Notes: a model not told the origin generated them from the sequence alone. Shown: positions 1-9,297, counted from the stretch's first letter. The stretch: DNA of 64,000 nt from an uncultured Erysipelotrichaceae bacterium (GCA_903789495.1 CAIFEQ010000001.1:26439-90438); one strand, 5' to 3'. Numbers and translations are program-made.

Positions 1-7
1 GAAACTC

Positions 8-37
8 TCAACAAATGTAGAGTAACACCTTCTTCAT
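8..37 (-). CDS. possible 9-residue leader ORF at left edge
   Basis: On the minus strand a strong Shine-Dalgarno (AAAGGAGGT) lies 7 nt before an ATG that opens a nine-codon frame, MKKVLLYIC, ending in TGA. It lies between the rluA-like gene and whatever minus-strand gene lies left of the window. It may be a regulatory leader peptide, or the start of a broken gene whose frame was lost. The spacing and strength of the site are visible; any function is unknown. The other bases from 1 to 105 show nothing else I can name. Confidence 0.3.
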   Translation of the reverse strand: MKKVLLYIC

Positions 38-105
38 CGCAAGTACCTCCTTTCGATGATGCTAATCGGATTCTTGCTCCAACTACACCATAACAGATCG
101 GAGTA

Positions 106-1047
106 TTATTTAAAGTCTATACATTTTATTCGTTTTCTCTTATAATAGTATTCGCGGGGTTTTACTGATCTGAAAGCAGAATCTGGAAATCCTCCGGCAG
201 CGGTGCACGGACCTGCACGGCTTTTTTTTGTCAGCGGGGACAGGAAGGAAACCTGCGCGCAGTGCAGGGCGCAGCGGGGAATCAAGGCCGTACTGCCCCC
301 ATACAGCGCATCGCCCAGCAGCGGGTGGCCGTGTCCGGCGCAGTGCACCCGGATCTGATGCGTGCGGCCGGAGCGGATCTGTACGTCCGCCAGGGTATAG
401 CACTGTCCCTGCCGCTCCAGGATCTGCAGGGGCCTCACCCGGGTCTCAGCCGGTTTCCCTTCTGCCGAAAGGATCCTCCGGCGGCTGCCGGGCTGGCGGG
501 CAATCGGTTCCTGCCAGATTTCCTCCTGTTCCAGAGGGCCGCTGAGCAGGGCCAGATAACGTTTCTGCAGCAGCCCCTGCTGACGCTGGGCATTGAGTCT
601 TGCCGCGGCGGGCTGATTGCGGGCAAAGAGCACGGCGCCGGAGACTTCCGCATCCAGCCGGCCAACACAGCGGATCGTGCCGCCCTGCCCGTGCCGGGCT
701 TCATAGGCTTCCAGCTGACTGCCCAGGGAATCCTGCAGATGCCCATGGGAAGGATGCACCGGAATGCCGCTGGGCTTGTTGAGACAGCAGACATCCGCAT
801 CCGCATAGAGAATGACCGGTTCCGGCAGAACGCCGGCCAACGGCGGGACAGCATCCCGGAAGCGCACTGTCAGCACATCGCCCGGTTCCAGAAGTGTATT
901 CACGCGGACCGGCTGGCCGTTGCGGAAAAGCCCGTCCTGAAACTTCAGACGGGAGATCTCGTGCCGGCTGAGTCCGAAGCGGCGGCGCAGCAGGCTGCCC
1001 ACAGTCAGACCCGGCTCTTCAACTGTACAGGTCAGTGTCCGTTCCAT
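106..1047 (-). pseudogene. RluA-family pseudouridine synthase, 3' end frameshifted at A8
   Basis: RluA-type 23S rRNA/tRNA pseudouridine synthase. It shows an S4-like N-terminal domain (about residues 18-60), KPSGIPVHP at about 91, the catalytic loop GRLD with Asp132, and a RTHQIRVH motif near 230. After SFLSPLTKK the frame runs through a run of eight A (plus-strand T8 at 222-229) into an unlike 40-residue tail. With one A fewer the protein would continue KKAVQVRAPLPEDFQILLSDQ and stop at 162-164, a natural RluA-type end. The core is intact, so it may still work, the base may be a sequencing error, or slippage may restore the frame. No Shine-Dalgarno precedes the ATG; the prfB terminator hairpin abuts it instead. 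Confidence 0.75.
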
Positions 1048-1048
1048 G

Positions 1049-1070
1049 AAAAAAGCGGTTTTTCCGCTTT
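1049..1070 (-). terminator. prfB terminator abutting the rluA-like start
   Basis: On the minus strand, AAAGCGG-AAAAA-CCGCTTT is followed by a U run and then directly by C-ATG of the rluA-like gene. It fits a short intrinsic terminator after prfB. Because it takes up almost all of the 27-nt gap, no ribosome binding site fits there. Confidence 0.6.
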
Positions 1071-1074
1071 TATT

Positions 1075-2179
1075 TTAGCCCTGAATCTGCGAACGCAGAT
1101 AGCTGTAGATGAACTCGTCGATGTCCCCGTCCATGACGGCCTGGATATTGCCGGTCTCATAGCCGGTCCGCAGGTCCTTCACCATGGTATAGGGCTGGAA
1201 GACATAGGAACGGATCTGGGAGCCCCACTCATTGGCCTTGACTTCGCCCTTGATGGCGGCCAGCTTCTCTTCCTGTTCCTTGATCTTCAGCTGCAGCAGC
1301 TTGCTCTTGAGCATGTTCAGGCAGGTTTCCCGGTTCTGCAGCTGTGAGCGCTGCGTCTGGCAGAAGACGGTGATGCCGGTCGGAATATGGGTCATTCGGA
1401 CGGCTGAGTCGGTCTTGTTGATGTGCTGCCCGCCGGCGCCGGAGGAACGCATCGTGATGACTTCGAGATCCTTGTCATCGATCTCGATGTCCAGATCATC
1501 CTCAAACTCCGGCATGACTTCCACACTGGCAAAGCTGGTATGCCGTCTGGCATTGGCATCAAACGGGGAAATCCGCACCAGGCGGTGCACGCCGTTCTCC
1601 GCCTTCAGATAGCCGTAGGCCATCGGACCGGAGATCTGCACCGAGCAGCTCTTCAGGCCGGCTTCCTCGCCTTCCTGATAATCCAGGACATTGATCTTGT
1701 AGCCCTTGCGCTCGGCCCAGCGGGTATACATGCGGTACAGCATGGACGCCCAGTCCATGGCCTCCGTGCCGCCGGCACCGGGGTGGATTTCCAGAATCGC
1801 ATTGTGGTTGTCATACGGCCCCGACAGCAGGACTTCGATCTCGAAAGAGTCGAATGCCTGCATGGTCTCCTGGTATTCTTCCTCGACCAGCTGAGCCAGG
1901 TCGGCATCAAACGAAGACGACAGTTCGCTCACCGACTCACTCAGTTCGTCCAGCTGTTCCTTCAGCTTGTCATAATGCTCGACCAGGTCCTTGGCCGCAT
2001 TGTTGGAACGGATCAGAGCCTGGGCCTTCTTCTGGTCATTCCAGAAATCGGCGGCGCTCATCAGTTCCTCATTTTTCTTCAGCTCTTCCCGTTTCCCGGC
2101 CAGGTCAAAGAGAGGAGCCAAGCTGCTCCAATTTAGCCTGGCTGCGGGCAATGCCCTGCCTCATGTCATACAGTTCCAT
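1075..2179 (-). CDS. prfB: peptide chain release factor 2 (programmed +1 frameshift)
   Basis: RF2 ends translation at UGA and UAA. The main frame holds the RF2 anticodon-like SPF tripeptide (VRISPFDAN) and the GGQ peptidyl-hydrolysis motif (SSGAGGQHINKTDSA). The true start is the ATG at 2179, behind CGGAGG: 24 codons lead to CTT and an in-frame TGA at 2105-2107. A +1 slip on CTT-TGA-C reads on as Leu-Asp-Leu-Ala-Gly-Lys, giving a full-length RF2. This is the classic autoregulatory frameshift, at codon 25. Unlike the E. coli site, I see no AGGGGG-type stimulator just upstream (GGCTCCTCT instead). The start overlaps the last 14 bases of secA, so the two are probably translationally coupled. Confidence 0.97.
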
Positions 2180-4565
2180 GGTCTTTTTCCTCCGTCTGTT
2201 TCTGTTCCGTATTTTCTGCCGGCTTGACGGCAACGATCTTGAGATTCATGCAGTAGGCCACGATGTCCTGGGCAATGCTGTGGTTCATGGTTTCAAACAG
2301 CTGATAGCCTTCGTTCACATAGGCCTGCAGGGGATTGTCCTGCGCATAGGAACGCAGTCCGATGCCGTCCCGCAGCTTGGACATGGTGTCGATGTGGTCC
2401 ACCCAGGCCCGGTCAATGGTCCGCAGGGACATCTCCCGTTCATAGGTGTGGATCTGGTTCTTCACCGGCTGGATCTTGTTCTCATAGGCCTGCCAGGCGG
2501 TATCGCTGAGCAGCTGGGCTGCCTCTTCGGCCGTGCGGCCGCGCAGCTGTTCCTCGCTGACCATGCCCTCCATGCCCAGCGACTTCAGGGCATTGAGCAG
2601 ATCGGCGGCACTGACTTCCCCGCTCCGGGAATCCGGATCGACGTGGGCGGCGCAGATGTCGCTCATGACCCGTCTGAACATGCTGTGCAGGACTTCGTGG
2701 ATATCCTCGTTGTCGAGAATGTAATTCCGGGTGCCGTACATCGTCTCCCGCTGCTGGCGCAGCACATCGTCGTACTGGAGCAGGGTCTTGCGGGCATCAA
2801 AGTTCTGTCCTTCCACATGCCGCTGGGCATTGGCGATGAACTTGGTGACCATCTTGGATTCGATCTTCTCATCCCCGAGCTTCTCAAACTGCTTGGACAG
2901 CGACTCGGAACCGAAACGGATCATCAGATCATCCTTGATGGACACATAGAACTGAGATTCACCCGGATCGCCCTGCCGGCCTGAACGGCCGCGCAGCTGG
3001 TTGTCAATCCGGCGGGATTCATGGCGTTCAGAACCCAGGACACACAGACCGCCCAGTTCCTTAACGCCCTCGCCCAGCCTGATATCGGTACCACGGCCGG
3101 CCATGTTGGTGGCGATGGTGACCGCACCCTTCTGACCTGCCTTGGCAATGATCTCCGCTTCCCGTTCGTTGTTCTTGGCATTCAGCACTTCATGCCGGAT
3201 GCCTTCCTTCTTCAGCATGTCGGAGATCAGTTCCGAGGTTTCCACCGCGATGGTGCCGACCAGGATCGGCTGGCCTTTCTCGTGACGGGTCCTTACTTCC
3301 TCGATCAGGGCCCGGAATTTGGCTTCCTTGGTGCCATAGACCGCATCGGGATAGTCAATCCGGATGACCGGCTTGTTGGTCGGGATCTCATACACCAGCA
3401 TGTTGTAGATTTCCCGGAACTCTTCCTCTTCCGTCTTGGCCGTGCCGGTCATGCCGGCCAGCTTGTTATAGAGCCGGAAGAAGTTCTGGTAGGTGATCGT
3501 CGCCAGGACCGTGGTTTCCTGTCGGATGGAGATGCCCTCCTTGGCGCTGACCGCCTGGTGCAGGCCATCCGACCACTCCCGGCCCTTCATCAGACGCCCG
3601 GTGTTGGGATCGACGATGACGATCTCATCGTTTTCCTTGTCCACCACATAGTCGACATCCCGGGCCATGATGTAGTTGGCCCGCAGAGCCTGGTTGATCC
3701 GGTGCAGCAGCTGACTGTGCTCCAGATTGAACAGGTTGTCAATATGGAAGACCTTCTCGGCCTTGGCAATGCCCGTCTCCGTCAGCTGCACGGTCTTGGA
3801 CTTGATATCGATCTCATAGTCTTCATCCTGCTTCAGCCGCTTCACGAAACGGTCTGCCTGCAGGTACAGGTTCGCCGTCTGCTTCATTCCGCCGGAGATG
3901 ATCAGCGGAGTGCGGGATTCATCGATCAGGATCGAGTCGACCTCATCGATCAGGGCAAAGTTCAGACCCCGCTGCACGCGGTCGGATGCCTTGGTGACCA
4001 TGTTGTCCCGCAGATAGTCAAAACCCAGTTCCGAATTGGTGGTGTAGGTGATGTCACAGGCATAGGCCTTACGCTTCTGGGCCGGGCTGAGAGCGCGCTG
4101 GTTCAGACCGACCGTCAGGCCGAGAAACTGATGAATGGCGCCCATCCACTCGGCATCACGTTTGGACAGATATTCGTTGACCGTCACGACATGCACGCCC
4201 TTGCCGGTCAGCGCATTCAGGTAAACCGTCATGACCGAGGTCAGGGTCTTGCCCTCACCGGTCTTCATCTCGGCAATATCGCCGCCCTGCATGACCGCAG
4301 CACCCATCATCTGGACATGATACGGATACTGCCCGATCACCCGCCGGCAGGCTTCCCGGGCCGTCGCAAAGGCTTCCGGCAGAATATCATCCAGGGTTCT
4401 GCCTTCCGCCAGCATCTGCTTCAGCTTCGGGGTTTCGGCCTTCAGCTCCTCATCGGACATGGCCGCAAACTGTTCCGCCATGGCCTCTGCCGGCGCGATC
4501 TGTTTCTCGACCTGTCTCAGCTTGGCCTTGTCGGAATTGAAAAGGTTATTCAGGAAATTTGCCAT
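2166..4565 (-). CDS. secA: preprotein translocase ATPase SecA
   Basis: Motor ATPase that drives secretory proteins through SecYEG. The 799-residue product has the N-terminal helix, Walker A (MKTGEGKT, about 100-107), DEVD at 207-210, the preprotein cross-linking region and the second helicase domain (GRGTDIRLGEGV, GRSGRQGDPGES). The C-terminus ends EEKDHGTV and lacks the cysteine-rich zinc motif found on many SecA proteins. GGAGG precedes the ATG. In many Firmicutes hpf sits between comFC and secA; here there are only 78 bases and no hpf. Confidence 0.98.
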   Translation of the reverse strand: MANFLNNLFNSDKAKLRQVEKQIAPAEAMAEQFAAMSDEELKAETPKLKQMLAEGRTLDDILPEAFATAREACRRVIGQYPYHVQMMGAAVMQGGDIAEMKTGEGKTLTSVMTVYLNALTGKGVHVVTVNEYLSKRDAEWMGAIHQFLGLTVGLNQRALSPAQKRKAYACDITYTTNSELGFDYLRDNMVTKASDRVQRGLNFALIDEVDSILIDESRTPLIISGGMKQTANLYLQADRFVKRLKQDEDYEIDIKSKTVQLTETGIAKAEKVFHIDNLFNLEHSQLLHRINQALRANYIMARDVDYVVDKENDEIVIVDPNTGRLMKGREWSDGLHQAVSAKEGISIRQETTVLATITYQNFFRLYNKLAGMTGTAKTEEEEFREIYNMLVYEIPTNKPVIRIDYPDAVYGTKEAKFRALIEEVRTRHEKGQPILVGTIAVETSELISDMLKKEGIRHEVLNAKNNEREAEIIAKAGQKGAVTIATNMAGRGTDIRLGEGVKELGGLCVLGSERHESRRIDNQLRGRSGRQGDPGESQFYVSIKDDLMIRFGSESLSKQFEKLGDEKIESKMVTKFIANAQRHVEGQNFDARKTLLQYDDVLRQQRETMYGTRNYILDNEDIHEVLHSMFRRVMSDICAAHVDPDSRSGEVSAADLLNALKSLGMEGMVSEEQLRGRTAEEAAQLLSDTAWQAYENKIQPVKNQIHTYEREMSLRTIDRAWVDHIDTMSKLRDGIGLRSYAQDNPLQAYVNEGYQLFETMNHSIAQDIVAYCMNLKIVAVKPAENTEQKQTEEKDHGTV

Positions 4566-4600
4566 CCTGCCTCCTCTGCATGAACATGAAACGCTTGTTT

Positions 4601-4630
4601 ATTATATATTGATCAGCCGTTCTGCGGCAA
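4601..4630 (-). promoter_or_regulatory. secA-prfB promoter
   Basis: Minus-strand TTGCCG (4625-4630), an 18-bp spacer and a perfect TATAAT (4601-4606), about 36 bases before the secA ATG. Confidence 0.65.
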
Positions 4631-4643
4631 GAAACACCCCGGC

Positions 4644-5258
4644 TCAGCGGAAGGAATGCCGGCCGGATGCCAGCGCGCAGACATGGATGCGGATCCGATG
4701 CTTCGAGCGGTCCAGACAGGCCAGTGCCCCGCGCAGGGTGGAGCCGCTGGTGCAGACATCATCCACCAGCACGATCCGGCGGGGAATCTCAATCCCTTCC
4801 TTCAGCCGGATGCGGCTGCGCATGGCCAGACGCTGATCATAGCTGCGCCCGGTCTGATCGAGATCTTCCGTCTTTTCAAAACACTCCAGCAGAGGCAGAT
4901 CCAGCTGCCGGTAGATTTCCCCCAGGGCGAAGAAGCCCCGCTGTTCCTGTTTGGAGCGGCTGCTGGGCATGGGCAGCAGCGTCCAGCCGGCATAGCGGCT
5001 GCGCAGCTGCCTGGCCATGGGATACAGAAACACATCCGCCAGCGCCTCATCGCCGCACTCCTTGAACTGCAGCAGGGTGCTGGCAAAGGCCTCGTTATAG
5101 GCCCAGGACGCCAGTGCCGGGACATGGTCGATCCGGAAATGCCGGTCCAGCCGCTGCCAGCGGCTTCGGCACTGGCTGCACAGCAGATCGTTGCTGAACA
5201 GCAGATCCTCCAGACTGCCCTCTTCCCGCATCTTCTTTCCGCACATCAGACAGCGCAT
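4644..5258 (-). CDS. comFC: ComFC-type phosphoribosyltransferase-like competence protein
   Basis: ComF/GntX-family protein needed for DNA uptake during transformation; it acts in the cytoplasm with ComFA. The 204-residue product starts with a four-cysteine zinc ribbon (C3, C6, C27, C30) and ends with a type I PRTase motif (IVLVDDVCTSGST). The start at 5258 is preferred over longer readings because GGAGG precedes it and the zinc ribbon begins at once. It overlaps the 3' end of comFA by 13 bases, so they are co-transcribed. Confidence 0.93.
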   Translation of the reverse strand: MRCLMCGKKMREEGSLEDLLFSNDLLCSQCRSRWQRLDRHFRIDHVPALASWAYNEAFASTLLQFKECGDEALADVFLYPMARQLRSRYAGWTLLPMPSSRSKQEQRGFFALGEIYRQLDLPLLECFEKTEDLDQTGRSYDQRLAMRSRIRLKEGIEIPRRIVLVDDVCTSGSTLRGALACLDRSKHRIRIHVCALASGRHSFR

Positions 5259-6391
5259 GCGTTGGCCTCCGCCAGTTCCTTCTGACATTTCTCCGCCGCC
5301 GGGCTCTTCTCCTGCAGAAGAAACAGCACATCCCCCTCCGGATGGGCAAAGGTCCGCCCGGCCCGGCCGGCCATCTGAACCAGTCCGGCCTCGTGAAAGA
5401 CGGGATGCTCGGCATGATAGACACAGATCTGCACATCCGGGATCGTCACGCCCCGTTCCATGACCGTCGTTGCGCACATCAGAGCAGTCCGGCCTTCCCG
5501 GAAAGCCTGAATCTGCGTATCCTTATCGGCTGTCCGGGAGGTTACGATGGCACATGGCCGATACAGTCTCAACAGCCGTCCCAGTCCTTCTGCCATCCGG
5601 ATGGTCGGCACAAAAACCAGACAGGGATGGGCCCTGTGGGCATAAAGCCAGCGCAGCAGCACCAGCAGATCCAGCGGAAACGGCACGATCCGCAGCACCG
5701 GCACGGGCAGGGGATGGCCATGCGGACGCCTGCTGAGTTTCAGACAGCACATCGTACCCTGCTCCACCTGATGCAGCAGTTCCGCATCCGGCGTAGCCGT
5801 CAGATAGAGAAAACGGCCCCGGCAGCTGGTCCGGGAGACGCCCTGCAGGACAGCATTGTTGACATACGGATAGGCATCGGGTTCGTCAAGGATGAGCAGA
5901 TCAAAAGCCATATAATAGCGCCAGAGCTGGTGCGTGGTACAGACAATCAGATCCCCGTCCAGCACCTGTGTATGACCGCCGCAGACCGCGATGACCCTGG
6001 CTCTGGGGAAGATCTGCGCCAGGCGCTGCTGCAGTTCCAGGACCACCTGCCGGCGGGCAATCGCAAAGCATACCTTTTTGCCGCGTTTCAGATGTTCGTG
6101 GATGGCCAGGACCGTGAGTTCGGTCTTGCCCGCCCCGCACACCGCATGGATGAGGACATCCTGATGCCAGATGCGTCTGGCTGCCTCCTCAGCCACCTGT
6201 TTCTGTTCCGGGGTGAGCGGATACCGCAGCAGGTATTCTTCCGAGCGCAGGGCGGGCGGACTGAGCGTTACCGGTTCCTGGTCTTCTTCCAGCAGGATGC
6301 GGGAAAAGGAGATGCACTTCCGGCAGTACCAGCCGCGGGAACCGCGGTAGAAAAAGGCCGGATCTTCATTGAGACAGCGTGGACATTTCAT
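5246..6391 (-). CDS. comFA: ComFA-type DNA uptake helicase
   Basis: Superfamily 2 ATPase that powers import of transforming DNA. The 381-residue product has an N-terminal four-cysteine zinc finger (C3, C6, C23, C26), Walker A (CGAGKT, about 85-90), a DEPD Walker B at 169-172 and a C-terminal QMAGRAGR motif VI. The start at 6391 has GGAGG six bases upstream; longer in-frame readings add low-complexity sequence with no homology. No comFB is present between it and comFC. The gene suggests competence or a relic of it; other competence genes would have to be sought elsewhere. Confidence 0.93.
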   Translation of the reverse strand: MKCPRCLNEDPAFFYRGSRGWYCRKCISFSRILLEEDQEPVTLSPPALRSEEYLLRYPLTPEQKQVAEEAARRIWHQDVLIHAVCGAGKTELTVLAIHEHLKRGKKVCFAIARRQVVLELQQRLAQIFPRARVIAVCGGHTQVLDGDLIVCTTHQLWRYYMAFDLLILDEPDAYPYVNNAVLQGVSRTSCRGRFLYLTATPDAELLHQVEQGTMCCLKLSRRPHGHPLPVPVLRIVPFPLDLLVLLRWLYAHRAHPCLVFVPTIRMAEGLGRLLRLYRPCAIVTSRTADKDTQIQAFREGRTALMCATTVMERGVTIPDVQICVYHAEHPVFHEAGLVQMAGRAGRTFAHPEGDVLFLLQEKSPAAEKCQKELAEANACAV

Positions 6392-6450
6392 GCTTCGCCT
6401 CCGGCTTTTCCTCTTCGCCGGCGCTTCCGATCTCCCTGAGAGCACCAGCG

Positions 6451-6480
6451 TTGCGGGCGGAAAAAACAGCTGTCTATAAT
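6451..6480 (+). promoter_or_regulatory. promoter of the DsbA-family gene
   Basis: TTGCGG (6451-6456), an 18-bp spacer and TATAAT (6475-6480), 22 bases before the ATG at 6503. Confidence 0.65.
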
Positions 6481-6502
6481 ACAGGCAGACGGAGAACAGA
6501 AC

Positions 6503-7195
6503 ATGAAAATCATCTACTGGAGTGACTTTGCCTGCCCCTGGTGCTATATCGGGGAGGCCAATCTGAAACAGGCGATTGCCGAACTGCACAAAGAGGATCA
6601 GATCCAGCTCGACATGCACAGCTATGAACTGCATCCCGGTGCGCCGAAAAAGGCCGCCGGGACGCTGCAGGAAGTCCTGCTGGCCGACGGATACAGTGCG
6701 GAAGAGATTCGGGCCCGCTGCCAGACGGTCAACGAAGCCGCGGCCCGGGCCGGCCTGAACTTCCTCCTGGAGAATACCCGCAGTACCAGCACCCGTGATG
6801 CCCACCGGCTGTTTCAGCTGGCCCGGTCCAGACGGGACCGGGATCTGACCGATCGCCTGGCAGAACATCTCTTCCGGGCCTACTTCCAGGAAGGACAGGA
6901 ACTGGCGGATCCGGCGGTACTGGAACGCATTGCGCTGGCGGAGGGCATGGACCGGACCGAAGTCGAAGCCCTGCTGCAGTCCGATCAGCGGGATGATGAA
7001 GTCGAAAATGACGAGACCCAGGCCGGCTACTTCGGAGTGCGGGGCGTTCCCTATTTCCTGATCGGCCCCTACACCGTACCCGGGGCCCTGGAGAAGGAGC
7101 AGATGAAGGAACTGCTGCAGAATGCCCTGAAGGAGGATCAGAACCGCTTCAGCGGCATGTCCTGCGGACCGGATGGCTGTGACATCAGAAAGTAA
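6503..7195 (+). CDS. DsbA-family oxidoreductase (FrnE-like)
   Basis: Thioredoxin-fold thiol oxidoreductase of the FrnE/YwbO type. The 230-residue product has the redox motif CPWC at 11-14, the helical insert typical of DsbA relatives, and the cis-proline loop GVRGVPYFLI near the C-terminus. No signal peptide is visible, so it is probably cytoplasmic. It ends with a CGPDGCD cysteine pair, which is a little unusual. It is a single-gene unit with its own promoter and a shared hairpin terminator. The substrate is unknown. Confidence 0.9.
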   Translation: MKIIYWSDFACPWCYIGEANLKQAIAELHKEDQIQLDMHSYELHPGAPKKAAGTLQEVLLADGYSAEEIRARCQTVNEAAARAGLNFLLENTRSTSTRDAHRLFQLARSRRDRDLTDRLAEHLFRAYFQEGQELADPAVLERIALAEGMDRTEVEALLQSDQRDDEVENDETQAGYFGVRGVPYFLIGPYTVPGALEKEQMKELLQNALKEDQNRFSGMSCGPDGCDIRK

Positions 7196-7197
7196 AA

Positions 7198-7221
7198 GAA
7201 AGAGGCCTGCGGGTCTCTTTC
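7198..7221. terminator. shared hairpin between convergent genes
   Basis: GAAAGAG (7198-7204) pairs with CTCTTTC (7215-7221), with A-rich sequence on the left and T-rich sequence on the right. It can serve the DsbA-family gene and the MFS gene in both directions. Confidence 0.5.
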
Positions 7222-8389
7222 AGTTTGTCTTGGGAATCGGTCTGATGAACAGCAGGGCCAGGAAGGCAGCTACCGAAGCGGCGATGAACGGTCCGGTTGC
7301 CAGGGCATCATAGAGGAACCCGGCAGCCAGGGCACCGAAGATCCAGCCGATGGAACGGAAGGACTGATACACACCGAACAGCAGACCGTTGTTTCCTTTC
7401 TGCCGGGCAATGATTGCCTGCTGGACCGGGACTTCAATGGTCAGCACGAAGTAGTAAATGAACGACAGAAGCAGGAAGACCGGGATGGTCCGCGGGAAGA
7501 TTACCGCGCCGCTGAAGATGGCACACAGCAGAACAATGAAGAAGTACGGTCTGGTCAGATCCTCCTTCTTCGTGATGCGCATGCCGATCAGGGTATTGGA
7601 CAGCAGGCCCAGGATCCCGATTGCCGCCTTGATATAGCCGTTGTAGGAAGTCGAGAAACCCAGGGAATCCCGCAGATAGTAGTTATAGGCCTGATCAAAG
7701 CAGATATAGGCAAAATTGGTGATGAAGCACGAGATCAGGAAAGCCCGCAGCGGTCCGGCCAGGTAGTCCAGGCAGTCATGCCAGGTCTTTTTCGGACTGG
7801 CTGCCGAAACCGCCTGGGACCAGTTCAGTCCCGTGGTCTGACTGCCTTCCGGGCAGAAGAAGGTCACGATACCCAAGGCGATCAGGGACACCACCTGAAT
7901 CAGGAAGACGGGATGAATGCCGATCCGATCGCCCAGCACGCCGCCGATCAGGTAGCCGGCTGAAGACACCACCGTCTGCATGGCGCCGACGATGACCATG
8001 TTTTTCGCCTTTTCACCCGGTTCGGACAGGTCGGCGACATAGGCCATCAGGGCTGTTCCGTTGGCCCCGCAGCCGATGCCGGAGATGCAGCGGGCCAGGG
8101 CAATGCCCCACTCGGTCGTGGCAACGGAGAAGAAGTACTGCCCGATGCCATAGAGAATGAAGCCCCAGGCCAGCACCTTGACCCGGCCGATCTGATCGCT
8201 CAGCTTGCCCCAGAACGGGGAGGTCAGGAAGGTAAACAGGGACATTGCCGCAAAGGCAATGCCGAACATGTAGTCGTGCAGCTGCAGGGACTGCAGATAA
8301 GCCGGGGTGACCGGATGCACGATATTGGCAACGATATTGAAGAAAAAGGCAATGATCAGGGCAATGGTAACCCGTTTTCTGCGTCTCAT
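7220..8389 (-). CDS. major facilitator superfamily transporter
   Basis: A 389-residue, roughly 12-helix MFS permease. The GKLSDQIGRVKV loop between helices 2 and 3 is the MFS motif A, and the helix-loop pattern fits a drug or metabolite exporter. The substrate cannot be read from sequence. Its ATG overlaps the stop of ispD (TGATG), so the two are co-translated. The stop lies in a hairpin shared with the convergent DsbA-family gene. Confidence 0.9.
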   Translation of the reverse strand: MRRRKRVTIALIIAFFFNIVANIVHPVTPAYLQSLQLHDYMFGIAFAAMSLFTFLTSPFWGKLSDQIGRVKVLAWGFILYGIGQYFFSVATTEWGIALARCISGIGCGANGTALMAYVADLSEPGEKAKNMVIVGAMQTVVSSAGYLIGGVLGDRIGIHPVFLIQVVSLIALGIVTFFCPEGSQTTGLNWSQAVSAASPKKTWHDCLDYLAGPLRAFLISCFITNFAYICFDQAYNYYLRDSLGFSTSYNGYIKAAIGILGLLSNTLIGMRITKKEDLTRPYFFIVLLCAIFSGAVIFPRTIPVFLLLSFIYYFVLTIEVPVQQAIIARQKGNNGLLFGVYQSFRSIGWIFGALAAGFLYDALATGPFIAASVAAFLALLFIRPIPKTN

Positions 8390-9030
8390 CAGCGAAGATC
8401 CTCCGGGGTCGTGATCTTGCGGTTGGCATAGCTGCCCGCGACCACTCTGACCCGCACATCCGTATACTTTTCCACCAGTGCGGCATCATCCGTAGCGGTG
8501 AAATGATCCGCCTCTGCCCTGGCCAGACACTCCCGCAGCAGCTGCGTGTGGAAGGCCTGCGGCGTCTGGGCACACATCAGCGTATCCCTCGGCAGGGTTT
8601 CGACCACATAGCCCTCCGGGCTGACCCGCTTGACGGTATCCTTGCTGGGTACCATCAGACAGGCGGCCTGTTCCTGTTCCAGGGCCTGTTTCAGATCCTG
8701 GAGCTGCTTCACGGTCACATAGGGACGGGCTCCGTCATGCACGAAGACAACGTCTTCCTGCACCAGGGATACCCCGTGGGCCACACTCTGCTGCCGTGTC
8801 TCGCCGCCCGGGGCAAAGACAATCCGCGGATCCTGCGGGTCCCCCAGCTGCTGACGGCAGGTCTTCTCATCGGTGACCAGGATGATCTGCCGGCATTCCG
8901 CATCCTCGAGAAACGGCTTCAGCGTGATCTCCAGAATGGTGACCCCGTTGATCCGGTAGTAGACCTTGTTGTACCCCAGGTGCATCCGTTTGCCCTGGCC
9001 GGCGGCTACGATCACAGCACTGTAATTCAT
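8389..9030 (-). CDS. ispD: 2-C-methyl-D-erythritol 4-phosphate cytidylyltransferase
   Basis: IspD-family nucleotidyltransferase: CTP plus MEP gives CDP-ME in the non-mevalonate isoprenoid pathway. The 213-residue product opens with the nucleotide-binding motif VIVAAGQGKRM, then FVHDGARPYV with the metal-binding Asp and Arg, and the C-terminal TDDAALVEKY. Related TarI enzymes activate ribitol phosphate for teichoic acid, and the family cannot be split with full certainty here. No TarJ-like gene is adjacent, which favours IspD. It is probably read from the tRNA promoter upstream. Confidence 0.85.
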   Translation of the reverse strand: MNYSAVIVAAGQGKRMHLGYNKVYYRINGVTILEITLKPFLEDAECRQIILVTDEKTCRQQLGDPQDPRIVFAPGGETRQQSVAHGVSLVQEDVVFVHDGARPYVTVKQLQDLKQALEQEQAACLMVPSKDTVKRVSPEGYVVETLPRDTLMCAQTPQAFHTQLLRECLARAEADHFTATDDAALVEKYTDVRVRVVAGSYANRKITTPEDLR

Positions 9031-9101
9031 GGTTCTTCACTGCCTTTCTTATCCGAAAAAAACTGCAGACTGGGCTGCAGGCTGCAGTATTCAAGGTCCT
9101 G

Positions 9102-9177
9102 TGGTGGAGCTAACGAGGCTCGAACTCGTGACCCCCTGCTTGCAAAGCAGGTGCTCTCCCAACTGAGCTATAACCCC
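9102..9177 (-). tRNA. tRNA-Ala(UGC)
   Basis: Cloverleaf on the minus strand with acceptor GGGGTTA/TAGCTCC, anticodon loop TTTGCAA (anticodon UGC), T-loop TTCGAGC and encoded CCA. It follows tRNA-Ile and precedes ispD in one transcription unit. Confidence 0.97.
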
Positions 9178-9199
9178 ATCGGCCATTCGGAAAAAAAAT

Positions 9200-9276
<77 letters not shown>

Positions 9277-9297
9277 ACACGTACCGAATGCTTAATT

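Noticed and set aside
2105-2107. In-frame TGA as a selenocysteine codon in prfB
   Set aside because: It is the known RF2 frameshift stop; no Sec insertion element is needed and the +1 frame restores the protein.
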